The notes: generated from the letters alone by a model not told the origin. A DNA stretch of 61,128 nucleotides from Spirochaetia bacterium UBA2205 (GCA_002328585.1 DCUV01000002.1:1-61128); one strand, 5' to 3'; positions 52,411-61,128 are shown, counted from the stretch's first letter. Numbers and translations are program-made.

Positions 52411-52428
52411 TAATTGGTCGTCCAATCA
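52411..52428. promoter_or_regulatory. TetR operator C: TAATTGGTCGTCCAATCA
   Basis: Third 18-bp match to the TGATTG-N6-CAATCA pattern; its centre ATTGGTCGTCCAAT is the most symmetrical of the three. With operator B it suggests cooperative repression at the head of operon A. The rest of the 296-bp gap up to queA holds no gene. Confidence 0.72.
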
Positions 52429-52641
52429 ATTATCAAGTTACATAAGAGATAAAAATATGTCAACAGTTTTTTTAATTTTTTTTTATTTTAAAGGTAACTG
52501 ATCAAGAAAGTAGGTAAATAAAAAACTATTAATTTTAATGATTAATAGAATCATGCCCGCATGGACATAAAAATACAAATACCTGAAGAAGAATTAATGC
52601 TGATAGTGAAAGTGTTGCTTGCTATAATCTTTTTTATTTCT

Positions 52642-53685
52642 TTAGATTATCAACATTGCATCACCATATGAGAAAAATCGATAATGATGTTTTATTGCTT
52701 CATTATATGCATTCATGATATATTCATATCCTGCAAATGCAGATACCAGCATTAATAATGTAGATTTTGGAGTATGAAAATTAGTTATAAGTGCATCAAC
52801 TGATTTAATTTTGTATGGAGGATAAATAAACAGATTGGTTTCACCATATCCCGCAGTATATCCCCTTTCTTTATATACTGATTCAAGAACTCGTAAAGAA
52901 GTAGTTCCAACAGCTATTACTCTACCACCTTTAGATTTAGCATTATAAATGGCATCAACTGTTTCTGGTGGAAGATAGTATTCCTCATAATGCATGGCAT
53001 GTTGTGAAATATCTTCATGTCGTACAGGATGAAATGTACCCCATGAAACATATAATGTAAGAAAACCAATAGTAACACCCATATCTTGCAATTGTTTCAT
53101 TATTTCTTCAGTAAAATGTAATCCAGCAGTTGGTGCTGCTACTGCACCATCTTTTTTAGCATACACCGTTTGATAACGTTCATAATCCAGAGGCTCAGGG
53201 GCACGTTGTATATATGGAGGCAGGGGCAATTGGCCAATTTTTGCTAATATATCATTTGACAAATCGGGATTTGTTTTAATAATTATCTCATCTTCAAGTT
53301 TTTCTGTAATGATAATATTTATATTTTCATTACCTATTGGATACAGTATCTCACCTGCTTTAAGTCGTTTTAACCTGTTACAAATTGCTATCCATGTATT
53401 ATTTATTGTATCATGTTTTGTTAGAACTAATTCAACTTTTGAACCAGTTGAACGTCTACAAAAAATTCGAGCAGGTATTACTTTCGCATTGTTAAAAATA
53501 AGTATATCATCTTTATGCAGATAGTGCGATATATTACAGAATGAGTCATGTATTAGCTGACCATCCTTTCGGTTAACAATTAATAATCGCGACATTCCAC
53601 GATGTTCTGCTGGATATTGAGCAATAAGTTCTTCTGGAAGAAAAAAATCAAAATCACCAAGAGTATAGAATTTATTTTTGTTCAT
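52642..53685 (-). CDS. queA: tRNA preQ1(34) S-adenosylmethionine ribosyltransferase-isomerase
   Basis: Transfers the ribosyl part of AdoMet to preQ1 in tRNA during queuosine synthesis. The 347-residue protein has the family start (LPEELIAQYPAEHRGMSRLLIVNR) and AAPTAGLHFTEEIM, LYVSWGTFHPV, HYEEYYLPPETVDAI, GTTSLRVLES and ITNFHTPKSTLLMLVSAFAG. It is not linked to the catabolic cluster; it is followed by a SpoIID-like gene transcribed in the same direction. Confidence 0.96.
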   Translation of the reverse strand: MNKNKFYTLGDFDFFLPEELIAQYPAEHRGMSRLLIVNRKDGQLIHDSFCNISHYLHKDDILIFNNAKVIPARIFCRRSTGSKVELVLTKHDTINNTWIAICNRLKRLKAGEILYPIGNENINIIITEKLEDEIIIKTNPDLSNDILAKIGQLPLPPYIQRAPEPLDYERYQTVYAKKDGAVAAPTAGLHFTEEIMKQLQDMGVTIGFLTLYVSWGTFHPVRHEDISQHAMHYEEYYLPPETVDAIYNAKSKGGRVIAVGTTSLRVLESVYKERGYTAGYGETNLFIYPPYKIKSVDALITNFHTPKSTLLMLVSAFAGYEYIMNAYNEAIKHHYRFFSYGDAMLII

Positions 53686-53750
53686 AAGACCAAATAATTA
53701 TAAAATATAATATTTGCAAGAATATTTGATTATCAATTTAAAACAGCAAA

Positions 53751-54929
53751 TTACAAATTAGTTTTTCTATATTTTTGTGGGATTGTATTTATTGATACAA
53801 CTGAGATACCGCGATAATAAAATCTTAGAATATCATAAAAGTTTTTACCTTGCCCTGCCATTTCTTTCGCACCCCATTGACACATCCCAACACCATGTCC
53901 CCATCCATGTCCATTTAGTATAAGCCCGTTACGAGTTTGTTTTGCTTCAAAATAGAGACTTTTTATTTTTTTTGCTTCAAACATCATTCTAAAGTCATTC
54001 CCTGTCATCCGTATTATACCATTTGCATGTTCAATTTTTATATTTGATACACGATTATCTTCTCTACCCAGAGTAATAGCTCGAATCTGACCAACAGTCT
54101 TATATTTTTTTAGTAATGCTTCATATATTTCATCTAAAGAGATATTGACCTGCCAGCCATAGAATGGGGAGTTTTTACAGTATGAACAATTAACCGAAGT
54201 TAGATATGGTAAATCCTCACCTTTCCAGACAAATCTATCATCAGCTGTTCTACCGCCACAGGTTGAATGAAAATATGCTAAAATAGGGATACTATTATAA
54301 ACCATAATTATACCTGATGTACTATCAACAGCTTTATTTGTAGTGTCGGTTTCTGAAACCGTCCCCTTATAAACCTGGAAATTGGTTGATGCATCTAAAT
54401 CATAATATGTACTATTATTCTTCATGATGTGGTAATATGCATATGTTCGTGCAGCAACTGCCTGTGCTTTTAAAGCTTCTATTGGCCAACCAGACATAAT
54501 TTCATATGGGAGCACACCATAAAGATATTCATTCATTTTTAAAACATTCACCACCTGTATTTTCCCAACAACAGGAAGAAGTTGAATCATCCCTCGTACT
54601 TGAATTCCGTTAACAATAATCTCGTTATTCCATGTTTCAAATTGCAAAGTTTCTGGCAGTTTGTGTATAAAAAATTCTAAACGTTTTGGATTACCATTAT
54701 AAACAATAGTATTATTACTTAATTGCACAACTTTTGTTTTAGAAGAAGTTTCAATAACAACTTTGACCTGATCTTTCAATAAAAGAACTCTTATATAATC
54801 ATTATCCAACCCAACCCGTTTCCCGGTTTTAGCCAGATATTCAGAGGATGGGACACATCCAATCATAACTAAAAGAACAATTATTACATACAATCGCATC
54901 TTACATATTGTGGGTAAACTAAGAATCAT
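53751..54929 (-). CDS. SpoIID/LytB-domain lipoprotein
   Basis: The lipobox (VMIGC) after a hydrophobic core marks a lipoprotein. The middle carries the SpoIID pattern: MNEYLYGVLPYEIMSGWPIEALKAQAVAARTYAYY, STCGGRTADDRFVWKGEDLPYL and GHGWGHGVGMCQWGAKEMAGQGKNFYDILRFYYRG. SpoIID proteins are peptidoglycan lytic enzymes acting on denuded glycans. The ATG at 54929 has AAGGA eight bases upstream; 54899 is the alternative. It starts 5 bp after the recombinase gene. Confidence 0.88.
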   Translation of the reverse strand: MILSLPTICKMRLYVIIVLLVMIGCVPSSEYLAKTGKRVGLDNDYIRVLLLKDQVKVVIETSSKTKVVQLSNNTIVYNGNPKRLEFFIHKLPETLQFETWNNEIIVNGIQVRGMIQLLPVVGKIQVVNVLKMNEYLYGVLPYEIMSGWPIEALKAQAVAARTYAYYHIMKNNSTYYDLDASTNFQVYKGTVSETDTTNKAVDSTSGIIMVYNSIPILAYFHSTCGGRTADDRFVWKGEDLPYLTSVNCSYCKNSPFYGWQVNISLDEIYEALLKKYKTVGQIRAITLGREDNRVSNIKIEHANGIIRMTGNDFRMMFEAKKIKSLYFEAKQTRNGLILNGHGWGHGVGMCQWGAKEMAGQGKNFYDILRFYYRGISVVSINTIPQKYRKTNL

Positions 54930-54934
54930 TCCAG

Positions 54935-55825
54935 TTATCCTTTTGGATGAAAACGTTTATGAATTTCTTGCAATTGTTTACGCGCAAGATGAGTATAAAT
55001 TTGTGTTGTTGAAATATCTACATGCCCTAATAATTCCTGAACAGCCCGTAAATCTGCACCTCGTTCTAGAAGATGTGTTGCAAATGAGTGCCGCAATGTA
55101 TGTGGAGTAATATTTTTTTGTATATTTACCATTTTTGCATACCCTTTTAATAATCTCCATACTGATTTTCTGTTTAGCATGCCACCTTTTTTGCTTATGA
55201 AAAGATATTCACTCATCCTATTACCTAAAATAATAGGTCTTGAATCTCTTATATATTTTTCAATTAAACGTATAGCCTCATCTCCAATTGGCACAATACG
55301 TTCCTTATTCCCCTTCCCCATAACTTTAATAAATTTATTTTTTAAATCAACATCTACAGCATTCAACTCAACTGCTTCGGAGATTCTCAATCCTGCTGAA
55401 TATAGAAGCTCAAATATTGTTTTATCACGCAACTGGTATATATCATCCTCACGTATTGAAGAAAACAACCTGTCTATCTCTTCTATAGATAAAAAATCAG
55501 GTAATGCTTTCTGAAAATGAGGTGTTTCAATTTTTACTGTAGGATTGGTTATATTCTCAATACTTGACATATAATTATAAAACTGCCTTATGGCTGCCAA
55601 TGATCTTGCAAGTGTACGTGCTGAGTTTCGTTTTTTATTTTTTTCAAAAAATAAAAATTGCTCTACATCATCTTGCGAAGCATTGAGAATAGTTTTATTT
55701 TTGTTTGCTAAAAAATCTGAAAACTTTTTTAAATCATAGATATAAGAGTAAATTGAATTAGGAGATAACCCCTTTTCAATTTGTAAAAACCGTTTAAACC
55801 GTTTAATAGCTATAATATCTTTCAA
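54935..55825 (-). CDS. xerD: Tyrosine recombinase, XerD-like
   Basis: A 296-residue site-specific recombinase. The N-terminal SAM-like DNA-binding domain (FKRFLQIEKGLSPNSIYSYIYDLKKF) is followed by the catalytic domain with Arg in LYSAGLRISEAVEL, Lys in MGKGNKERIVPIG, HTLRHSFATHLLERGADLRAVQELLGHVDISTTQIYTHL with the His/Arg/Tyr set. Length and layout match XerC/XerD, which resolve chromosome dimers. XerD is preferred over XerC by general resemblance only. No integrase-type att site is beside it. Confidence 0.87.
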   Translation of the reverse strand: MKDIIAIKRFKRFLQIEKGLSPNSIYSYIYDLKKFSDFLANKNKTILNASQDDVEQFLFFEKNKKRNSARTLARSLAAIRQFYNYMSSIENITNPTVKIETPHFQKALPDFLSIEEIDRLFSSIREDDIYQLRDKTIFELLYSAGLRISEAVELNAVDVDLKNKFIKVMGKGNKERIVPIGDEAIRLIEKYIRDSRPIILGNRMSEYLFISKKGGMLNRKSVWRLLKGYAKMVNIQKNITPHTLRHSFATHLLERGADLRAVQELLGHVDISTTQIYTHLARKQLQEIHKRFHPKG

Positions 55826-55996
55826 TTGATATCACCTCTTCTTAATACTTCTCCTTGATTCGCAATTTGTTAATCCAGGTTATGTAATAAAATCAAAACA
55901 TAAACATATAGTTTGATAATTTTTTATGTCGTATATAATATCGGAAAAAAGAGGATTATGTCTTGAAGGGATTTTAGAAAAAAATTAAAATACTAC

Positions 55997-57175
55997 TTAT
56001 TCATATCGTAATGCTTCTATAGGTTTTAAATCAGATGCTTTTTTTGCAGGATAGTAACCAAAGAATATACCAACAGCACATGAGAAGAGGAATGATATTA
56101 TAACTGATGTAAAAGAAAAAATGTAAGGCCAATCAACTATATAAGTAATTATATAATAGAAAAACAATCCTAATAGTATCCCTATTATACCTCCTAATCC
56201 ACTCAGTGTAATAGATTCGATTAAAAACTGGCTTAATATATCGCGCCGTTTTGCTCCTATAGCCATTCGTATGCCTATCTCTCTGGTACGCTCACTGACA
56301 GAGACAAGCATGATATTCATAATACCCACACCGCCTACAAATAGCGATATTGAAGCAATACCGGCTAAAAGCATTGCCAATGTTTTAGAAATATATTCAG
56401 CCATTTCCAGTCTTTCTTTGCTAGTGGTAATTCTGAATTCATTAACATCTTGAGGAATTCTATGAACTCGATGTAAATAATCCTGTATATATTCAATTGT
56501 TTCATCCAATTGCTGTTCAGAGTACACAGAGACATATATACGATCTATTTTTCTATTACCTTCAATTTTCCTTTGAACTGTTCCATAAGGCATTATGACA
56601 ACATTATCAAAATCTTTTCCACCAAATGACTGTCCCAATTCTGAAAGAACACCTATTACTTTAAATGGAACACTATTAATAATCACTATCTTACCAATTG
56701 GTTCCTCATATAAAAAAATCTCTCTCATTACTGTTGAACCAATGATAACAACTCTTTCATGTGTTTCAATTTCCATATCAGCAAAATACCTTCCTGAAAA
56801 CAATGGCCATATTTTCATTTTAAAATAATCATTCTCAACACCATATAACGCGCTCATCAAAGCGCGATCTTTATAATTTATCTGTATATTTGATTTTGTA
56901 ATAATAATTGAAGAATATTGCACCTGAGGTAAGTTATTTTTGATATAACTACTATCATTTTCAGTAAGCAAATTATGATATGAGGCTATCTCCATAGCAT
57001 TTTTACCATATGTTGATACTCTTTCCTCTACAGCTATACTGGCACTCTGCCCTATACCAATCATAACGATAACTGAAGAAACACCAATAACAATACCAAC
57101 GCTTGTAAGAATAGACCGTACCTTATTTTTTGCTAGCGCCCTGAGCGCCGTTATTAACAGATTTGCAAAATCCAT
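55997..57175 (-). CDS. MacB-type ABC transporter permease
   Basis: A 392-residue FtsX-like permease: one N-terminal helix (VRSILTSVGIVIGVSSVIVMIGIG), a large periplasmic domain and three C-terminal helices, with the family motif TREIGIRMAIGAKRRDILSQFLIES and PIEALRYE at the end. The ATPase is a separate gene one base upstream. With the fusion protein and TolC-like gene it forms a tripartite exporter, probably of lipids, peptides or macrolide-like molecules. Confidence 0.92.
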   Translation of the reverse strand: MDFANLLITALRALAKNKVRSILTSVGIVIGVSSVIVMIGIGQSASIAVEERVSTYGKNAMEIASYHNLLTENDSSYIKNNLPQVQYSSIIITKSNIQINYKDRALMSALYGVENDYFKMKIWPLFSGRYFADMEIETHERVVIIGSTVMREIFLYEEPIGKIVIINSVPFKVIGVLSELGQSFGGKDFDNVVIMPYGTVQRKIEGNRKIDRIYVSVYSEQQLDETIEYIQDYLHRVHRIPQDVNEFRITTSKERLEMAEYISKTLAMLLAGIASISLFVGGVGIMNIMLVSVSERTREIGIRMAIGAKRRDILSQFLIESITLSGLGGIIGILLGLFFYYIITYIVDWPYIFSFTSVIISFLFSCAVGIFFGYYPAKKASDLKPIEALRYE

Positions 57176-57176
57176 G

Positions 57177-57896
57177 TTACTTTTTTCTTTTTTTCAACTT
57201 TTTTATAATTACTTCATCAATAATAAGACCATCTTTAAAAATAACTTTTCTATCAGCATACCCTGCAACATCAGGTTCATGTGTTACCATAACTATACTG
57301 AGATTATACTCTTTATTTAGATAGGTAAAAATATTCATAATTTCAGAGGTATTTTTTGAATCTAGATTGCCAGTAGGTTCATCCGCCAGTAAAATAGCAG
57401 GATCATTAACCAATGCTCTGGCTATAGCTACTCTTTGCTGCTCGCCACCTGACAGTTTATTTGGATGATGCGTTCCCCTGCCGGACAATCCTACCATAGC
57501 CAAAAATTTGTCAGCTTTTTCTCTCATCTCTTCATGAGAAAATCCACCTCTATAAAATAACGGCATTTCCACATTTTCAATTGCAGGTGTTCGTGAAAGT
57601 AGATTAAATCCCTGAAAAACAAAGCCAATCTTTCTGTTTCGTATCTCAGCTTTTTGGTTTTCATTCAGCGAAGTACCATCAATACCATCCAATATATATC
57701 GCCCTGATGTGGGTGTATCTAAAAAGCCTATGATATTCATGAAAGTGGATTTACCTGAACCTGAAGCACCCATTATGGCTACAAATTCACCACGTTTGAC
57801 TTTGAAATTAACACCCTTTAAAGCATGAACAGAAATTTCTTCGCTTAATTTATAAATTTTATGTAAATTTTCTATACCTATTATTACTGCATTCAT
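57177..57896 (-). CDS. ABC transporter ATPase (MacB/LolD type)
   Basis: A 239-residue ATPase with Walker A GASGSGKST (about residue 43), Q-loop, signature LSGGEQQRVAIARAL, Walker B ILLADEPTGNLD and the H-switch MVTHEPD. It pairs with the permease that follows. ATG at 57896. Confidence 0.95.
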   Translation of the reverse strand: MNAVIIGIENLHKIYKLSEEISVHALKGVNFKVKRGEFVAIMGASGSGKSTFMNIIGFLDTPTSGRYILDGIDGTSLNENQKAEIRNRKIGFVFQGFNLLSRTPAIENVEMPLFYRGGFSHEEMREKADKFLAMVGLSGRGTHHPNKLSGGEQQRVAIARALVNDPAILLADEPTGNLDSKNTSEIMNIFTYLNKEYNLSIVMVTHEPDVAGYADRKVIFKDGLIIDEVIIKKLKKRKK

Positions 57897-57913
57897 AGAT
57901 CAACTATTCATAA

Positions 57914-59011
57914 TTATTTAATTGACACAGATTTCCTGACTCTAATGAGTATCTTATCACCATTTTTTATATTTCCTTTTAATATTTCAGTATATGAATC
58001 TCCAAGCAGTCCGGTTTGAATCTCAATAGGCACAATATCCCCCCTTTTCTTTTTCCATACATATTTTTTGTTTTTATCCAGCTTAAACATATCAATGGTA
58101 GGAGGTATAACCGTTAATGCTTCATTTGGTATTGCTAAAACTTTTTGCTTTTTTTCTACTTCGATAGTAACAATAGCTGTCATTCCAGGTTTTAATAGAT
58201 ATTGGGAATTATCACATATTGCAATGGCATCATAGGTAATGACACCACCCCTATTTATTGGATTAAAACGTATTTGCTTTATAGTACCATGAAACATCTG
58301 CTCAGGATAGGCATTAACAGTAAATTTAATGGGTTGTCCGGTTTTTACTTTACCGATATCAGTTTCATCAATGCTTACTGTTATACTCATATTTTTAAGA
58401 TCATCAACCATTAAAAACAATCTCTTATTACGTGTAACCGGATCAGATTCATTTATATCCCTGGAAACAATTATACCACTTATTGGAGCATAAATTTTTG
58501 TATCCCTGAGCATCTGAAGTAAATTATTGTAATCAACAATAACAGAGCTATATGATAATTGCATTTTTTTATATTCATTTTCTGCCAATTGCAAAGCGTT
58601 AGCGGAGATCATATTTTCTTTATACATACTTCTTTTAACATTTAAATCTTTTTCTGTATTTTGCAGATCTATTTTAAGACGCTCAATTGTTTTTTGCATC
58701 TTTGCAATTTCATTATTCAAATCACCTGCATCTATTATTGCTAATAATTGATGCTGTTTAACTCTTTGATTAAAATCGGCATGAACCTTTTTAACAACAC
58801 CATTCACCTGAGATAAAATTGAAACGGGATTAAGTAAATCAATCGTTCCGGTAGTGGATATTGTTCTTGATATATCCCCGATACTAACCTGACCATAATC
58901 ATATTCATATTCGGATTTATCAGAACATGGGCGTATAATAATCACTATCGCAATCAATATAATTCCAATGATAACTATTGTCTTTCTTTTTGCTAAAAAT
59001 GATTTAATCAT
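57914..59011 (-). CDS. Periplasmic membrane-fusion protein (MacA-like)
   Basis: One N-terminal membrane helix, then a lipoyl/biotinyl half-motif (TISTTGTIDLLNPVSILSQVNGVVKKVHADFNQRVKQHQLLAIID), a coiled-coil hairpin (IAKMQKTIERLKIDLQNTEKDL) and a beta-barrel domain (KPGMTAIVTIEVEKK). It links the ABC transporter to the outer-membrane channel. The gene overlaps the TolC-like gene by 4 bp. Confidence 0.9.
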   Translation of the reverse strand: MIKSFLAKRKTIVIIGIILIAIVIIIRPCSDKSEYEYDYGQVSIGDISRTISTTGTIDLLNPVSILSQVNGVVKKVHADFNQRVKQHQLLAIIDAGDLNNEIAKMQKTIERLKIDLQNTEKDLNVKRSMYKENMISANALQLAENEYKKMQLSYSSVIVDYNNLLQMLRDTKIYAPISGIIVSRDINESDPVTRNKRLFLMVDDLKNMSITVSIDETDIGKVKTGQPIKFTVNAYPEQMFHGTIKQIRFNPINRGGVITYDAIAICDNSQYLLKPGMTAIVTIEVEKKQKVLAIPNEALTVIPPTIDMFKLDKNKKYVWKKKRGDIVPIEIQTGLLGDSYTEILKGNIKNGDKILIRVRKSVSIK

Positions 59012-60411
59012 TTCAAGGCAGCCCCCTTAGAAAATAAAGTATTTTCATCAATACACAACAAACTAATTAAATAATGAAAATTTACATAATAATCTGTAAT
59101 AATTTGCATATAATCAATATTGGCTTGAATATAATTAAGCTCAGCATCCTGCAATTCATTTTGTGTAATTATACCTATATCATAATTTTTTTGTACTAAA
59201 TCCAGATACTTCTTTGCATTATCAACCAATTGACGTGCAATGTCTAATTGTATTTTAATGTCGTTGATTGTTGTATAATAACTTTTTATGTTACTTGTTA
59301 TGCTATCTGTGACAGTTTTTGCATTGTAGATAGCTTTATTATATGATATCATTGCCCTATCAATGCTGGAAGAGACAACACCGCTGGTATAGATTGGGAA
59401 ATTTGCACTTACACCGGCATGAAATGTAGGTTTCCAATTATCCCTGTCCGACATGGATTCGCTAAATGAACCATTCTGTATCTCTCTGTTTTCATATCCA
59501 AGCGAAGCCATCACATTTAATTGTGGGAAACGTTTATCTTTTTCTATATTGATTTGAGTCTTAGCAATTTGTTGATTTATCTCTGTAGATTTAATGTCAA
59601 ATGAATAAAGCAAAGCTATTTGTAATAATTCATCATAATTATATGGGATATCTCTTACTACATTATTAATATCAAATCCTGCTGTGTCAATATCAAAGCC
59701 ATCTGATGGTAAACCCATTAAAGAAACCAATGTACTCTTAATTTTTGAAACATCATTTTGTGCACGCTCATATTTTAATCTGGCATTTGTCAGATCAACC
59801 TGAGCTTTTGAAACATCAACCAACGTACGTTGGCCGCTTGTAAATAATTGCTCAGCATTAAGATATTTTATCTCAAAGCTTTTTACTAATTTTTCCAATA
59901 ATTCACTTTTCTTTTTTGCAAGCAACAGTTGATAATACGTTATTTTTACATCTCGTATGACATTATTTTTTATCTTTAATGCAGATAATATTGCTAAATT
60001 ATATTCTAAGAATTTAAGTTGTTCATAATTACTTTTGTTAGCATCGTATAATTTGTAACTTGCTGAAGCGCCAATAAACAATCCGATTAATGTATCCTTG
60101 CCAGGCACATTGAATGAGCTGTTAGCAGCATCAGACTTTAATATTTCGATGGTTCGCAATTCTCCATTGACCTGTATATTGTTGCTTCCTTTGGTAATCT
60201 TTACATTAGATAAAGCACCGTTTACGTCCTCAAATGCAATTTTTATACTAATGTTATTCTGCAATGCTATCTGTAAACAATCAGATAAACTGACATTTAC
60301 ATAACTATCGGCCAGTACATTGATATGTTTATATAAAACTATTATACATATAATGCAATAAATGATTATCGTAGTTTTAATAGTTTTTTTATTCTTTATC
60401 GGTTGTTCCAT
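59008..60411 (-). CDS. TolC-like outer-membrane efflux channel
   Basis: A 467-residue protein with an N-terminal signal region and the repeated helix-strand layout of TolC proteins: SLSDCLQIALQNNISIKIA at the start, LVDVSKAQVDLTNARLKYERAQNDV in the first half and GIITQNELQDAELNYIQANIDYMQIITDYY in the second half. It is first gene of the exporter operon. The 283-bp gap upstream is very A/T-rich, holds no other gene and serves as divergent promoter region with the DUF1858 gene. Confidence 0.9.
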   Translation of the reverse strand: MEQPIKNKKTIKTTIIIYCIICIIVLYKHINVLADSYVNVSLSDCLQIALQNNISIKIAFEDVNGALSNVKITKGSNNIQVNGELRTIEILKSDAANSSFNVPGKDTLIGLFIGASASYKLYDANKSNYEQLKFLEYNLAILSALKIKNNVIRDVKITYYQLLLAKKKSELLEKLVKSFEIKYLNAEQLFTSGQRTLVDVSKAQVDLTNARLKYERAQNDVSKIKSTLVSLMGLPSDGFDIDTAGFDINNVVRDIPYNYDELLQIALLYSFDIKSTEINQQIAKTQINIEKDKRFPQLNVMASLGYENREIQNGSFSESMSDRDNWKPTFHAGVSANFPIYTSGVVSSSIDRAMISYNKAIYNAKTVTDSITSNIKSYYTTINDIKIQLDIARQLVDNAKKYLDLVQKNYDIGIITQNELQDAELNYIQANIDYMQIITDYYVNFHYLISLLCIDENTLFSKGAALK

Positions 60412-60694
60412 ACTATCTTTCTTTTAACATAATCACTCATAAAATGATGTTGCGATTTTCATATTTTCTTAATCGTATTTCTAAATTACATGAATGCCAT
60501 AATAGATATCCATGAAATTATATTCAATAAAAAAATAACTTATTATAAATGCTTGTATAAATATATGTTTTATACCTTAAATCCAATCTATCATATAATA
60601 AAAATTATTACATTATTAATGTGAAAAAATATTATATAATTGCTATAATTAGCTTACCATAATTATATCAGTAAGCATATATGAGGTTATAATA

Positions 60695-60904
60695 ATGAAA
60701 ACATCCATTACAAAAGATATGACATTTGGTGAACTAGTCCAAAAACACCCTCTTTCAGCTTCTATTCTTGCATCATATGGTTTGCATTGTATTGGTTGCC
60801 ATATAGGGATTTATGAAACTATCGAACAGGGAAGTAAAGCACATGGATTAACTGATGTCCAGATTAATGAAATGCTGGAAAAATTAAATAATACTGTAAA
60901 ATAA
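60695..60904 (+). CDS. DUF1858-domain protein
   Basis: A 69-residue protein matching the DUF1858 pattern (ITKDMTFGELVQKHPLSASILASYGLHCIGCHIG), a small helical domain found alone or attached to hybrid-cluster and other redox proteins. The two Cys of CIGCHIG may bind metal or a cluster. AGG lies before the ATG. Its partner is unknown. Confidence 0.85.
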   Translation: MKTSITKDMTFGELVQKHPLSASILASYGLHCIGCHIGIYETIEQGSKAHGLTDVQINEMLEKLNNTVK

Positions 60905-60990
60905 ATATTCATTTAAATGAAATAATGAATTGATTATTAGCTAAAAAGAAGTTATTTAGTTTTCTCAAATTGATTTTTTAATTTGGATTT

Positions 60991-61072
60991 TGGTGAGGGG
61001 TGGATTCGAACCACCGAAGGCTTCGCCAACAGATTTACAGTCTGCCCCCTTTGGCCGCTCGGGAACCTCACC
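60991..61072 (-). tRNA. tRNA-Tyr (GTA)
   Basis: On the minus strand the acceptor stem is GGTGAGG with CCTCACC. The anticodon loop CTGTAAA gives GTA, and a long variable arm follows, as in bacterial tRNA-Tyr. The T-arm is GGTTCGAATCC. The terminal CCA is not encoded. Confidence 0.95.
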
Positions 61073-61077
61073 TTTAA

Positions 61078-61128
61078 AGCTGGCGAGAGGAATTGAACCC
61101 CCAACCCGCTGATTACAAATCAGCTGCT
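61078..61128 (-). tRNA. tRNA-Thr (TGT), cut by the window end
   Basis: The 3' part is present: anticodon stem GCTGA/TCAGC with loop TTTGTAA (anticodon TGT), T-arm with GGTTCAATTCC, and acceptor end CGCCAGC. The 5' third lies beyond the window. It is upstream of tRNA-Tyr on the same strand, a common Thr-Tyr order near tuf in bacteria. Confidence 0.9.

Overview
The window comes from an AT-rich (about one-third GC by eye), Gram-negative, anaerobic or microaerophilic heterotroph. Outer-membrane genes (a TolC-like channel, a beta-barrel protein, lipoproteins) indicate two membranes. Superoxide reductase, rubrerythrin, rubredoxin, a flavodiiron protein and cytochrome bd indicate an organism that must remove traces of oxygen. 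Many acyl-CoA genes point to a life on fatty acids or other CoA-activated acids. A Spirochaetota-like or deltaproteobacterial lineage would fit, but no marker here fixes the phylum.

Layout. (1) 0.1-4.7 kb: a quinone prenyltransferase/UbiD decarboxylase pair and a large acyl-CoA dehydrogenase, separated by palindrome-rich DNA. (2) 5.2-11.3 kb: a secreted hypothetical protein, a five-repeat S1 RNA-binding protein with a coupled orphan gene, and a housekeeping block eno-ftsB-like-DUF501-YrdC-like. (3) 11.28-16.66 kb: a mosaic genomic island between two 172-bp direct repeats. It holds an IS1-type element with a -1 frameshift, an IS3-type remnant cutting a PadR-like gene, a GC-rich three-gene cluster (beta-barrel, hemerythrin-domain lipoprotein, NapH-like polyferredoxin) and the left end of an IS110-type element. 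(4) 16.77-22.7 kb: an oxygen-defence island fprA-perR-HMA-rubredoxin-cydAB-dfx-rbr. (5) 22.9-31.1 kb: a fatty-acid oxidation regulon (TetR, acyl-CoA synthetase, acyl-CoA dehydrogenase, crotonase, 3-hydroxyacyl-CoA dehydrogenase), with a TAGAACNNGTTCTA palindrome near two of its promoters. (6) 31.5-33.7 kb: a membrane sulfatase-fold enzyme. (7) 33.8-52.4 kb: a very long minus-strand catabolic cluster. (8) 52.6-60.9 kb: queA, spoIID-like, xerD-like, a MacAB-TolC-type exporter and a DUF1858 protein. (9) The right end has tRNA-Tyr and a partial tRNA-Thr.

The most unusual part is region 7. Two paralogous sets of two SCP2-type thiolase-like proteins plus a DUF35 protein sit with an SCP2-SCP2-DUF35 fusion, a DUF35-BKACE fusion with its own internal start site, a GctAB/IpdAB-type CoA-transferase, an acyl-CoA ligase, a crotonase, a pair of acyl-CoA dehydrogenases of which only one keeps the usual catalytic Glu, a HadAB-like pair of hot-dog proteins, a PP2C/SpoIIE-like phosphatase and a TetR repressor. 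Three matching 18-bp palindromes, one before tetR and two before the far end of the cluster about 15 kb away, tie it into one regulon. The parts list resembles actinobacterial steroid side-chain and ring degradation (ChsE, ChsH, Ltp-type aldolases, IpdAB). The substrate here is unknown and that comparison is inference.

A 10-mer, GGCGATAGTT, recurs about ten times across the native DNA on both strands and was not seen in the GC-rich island.
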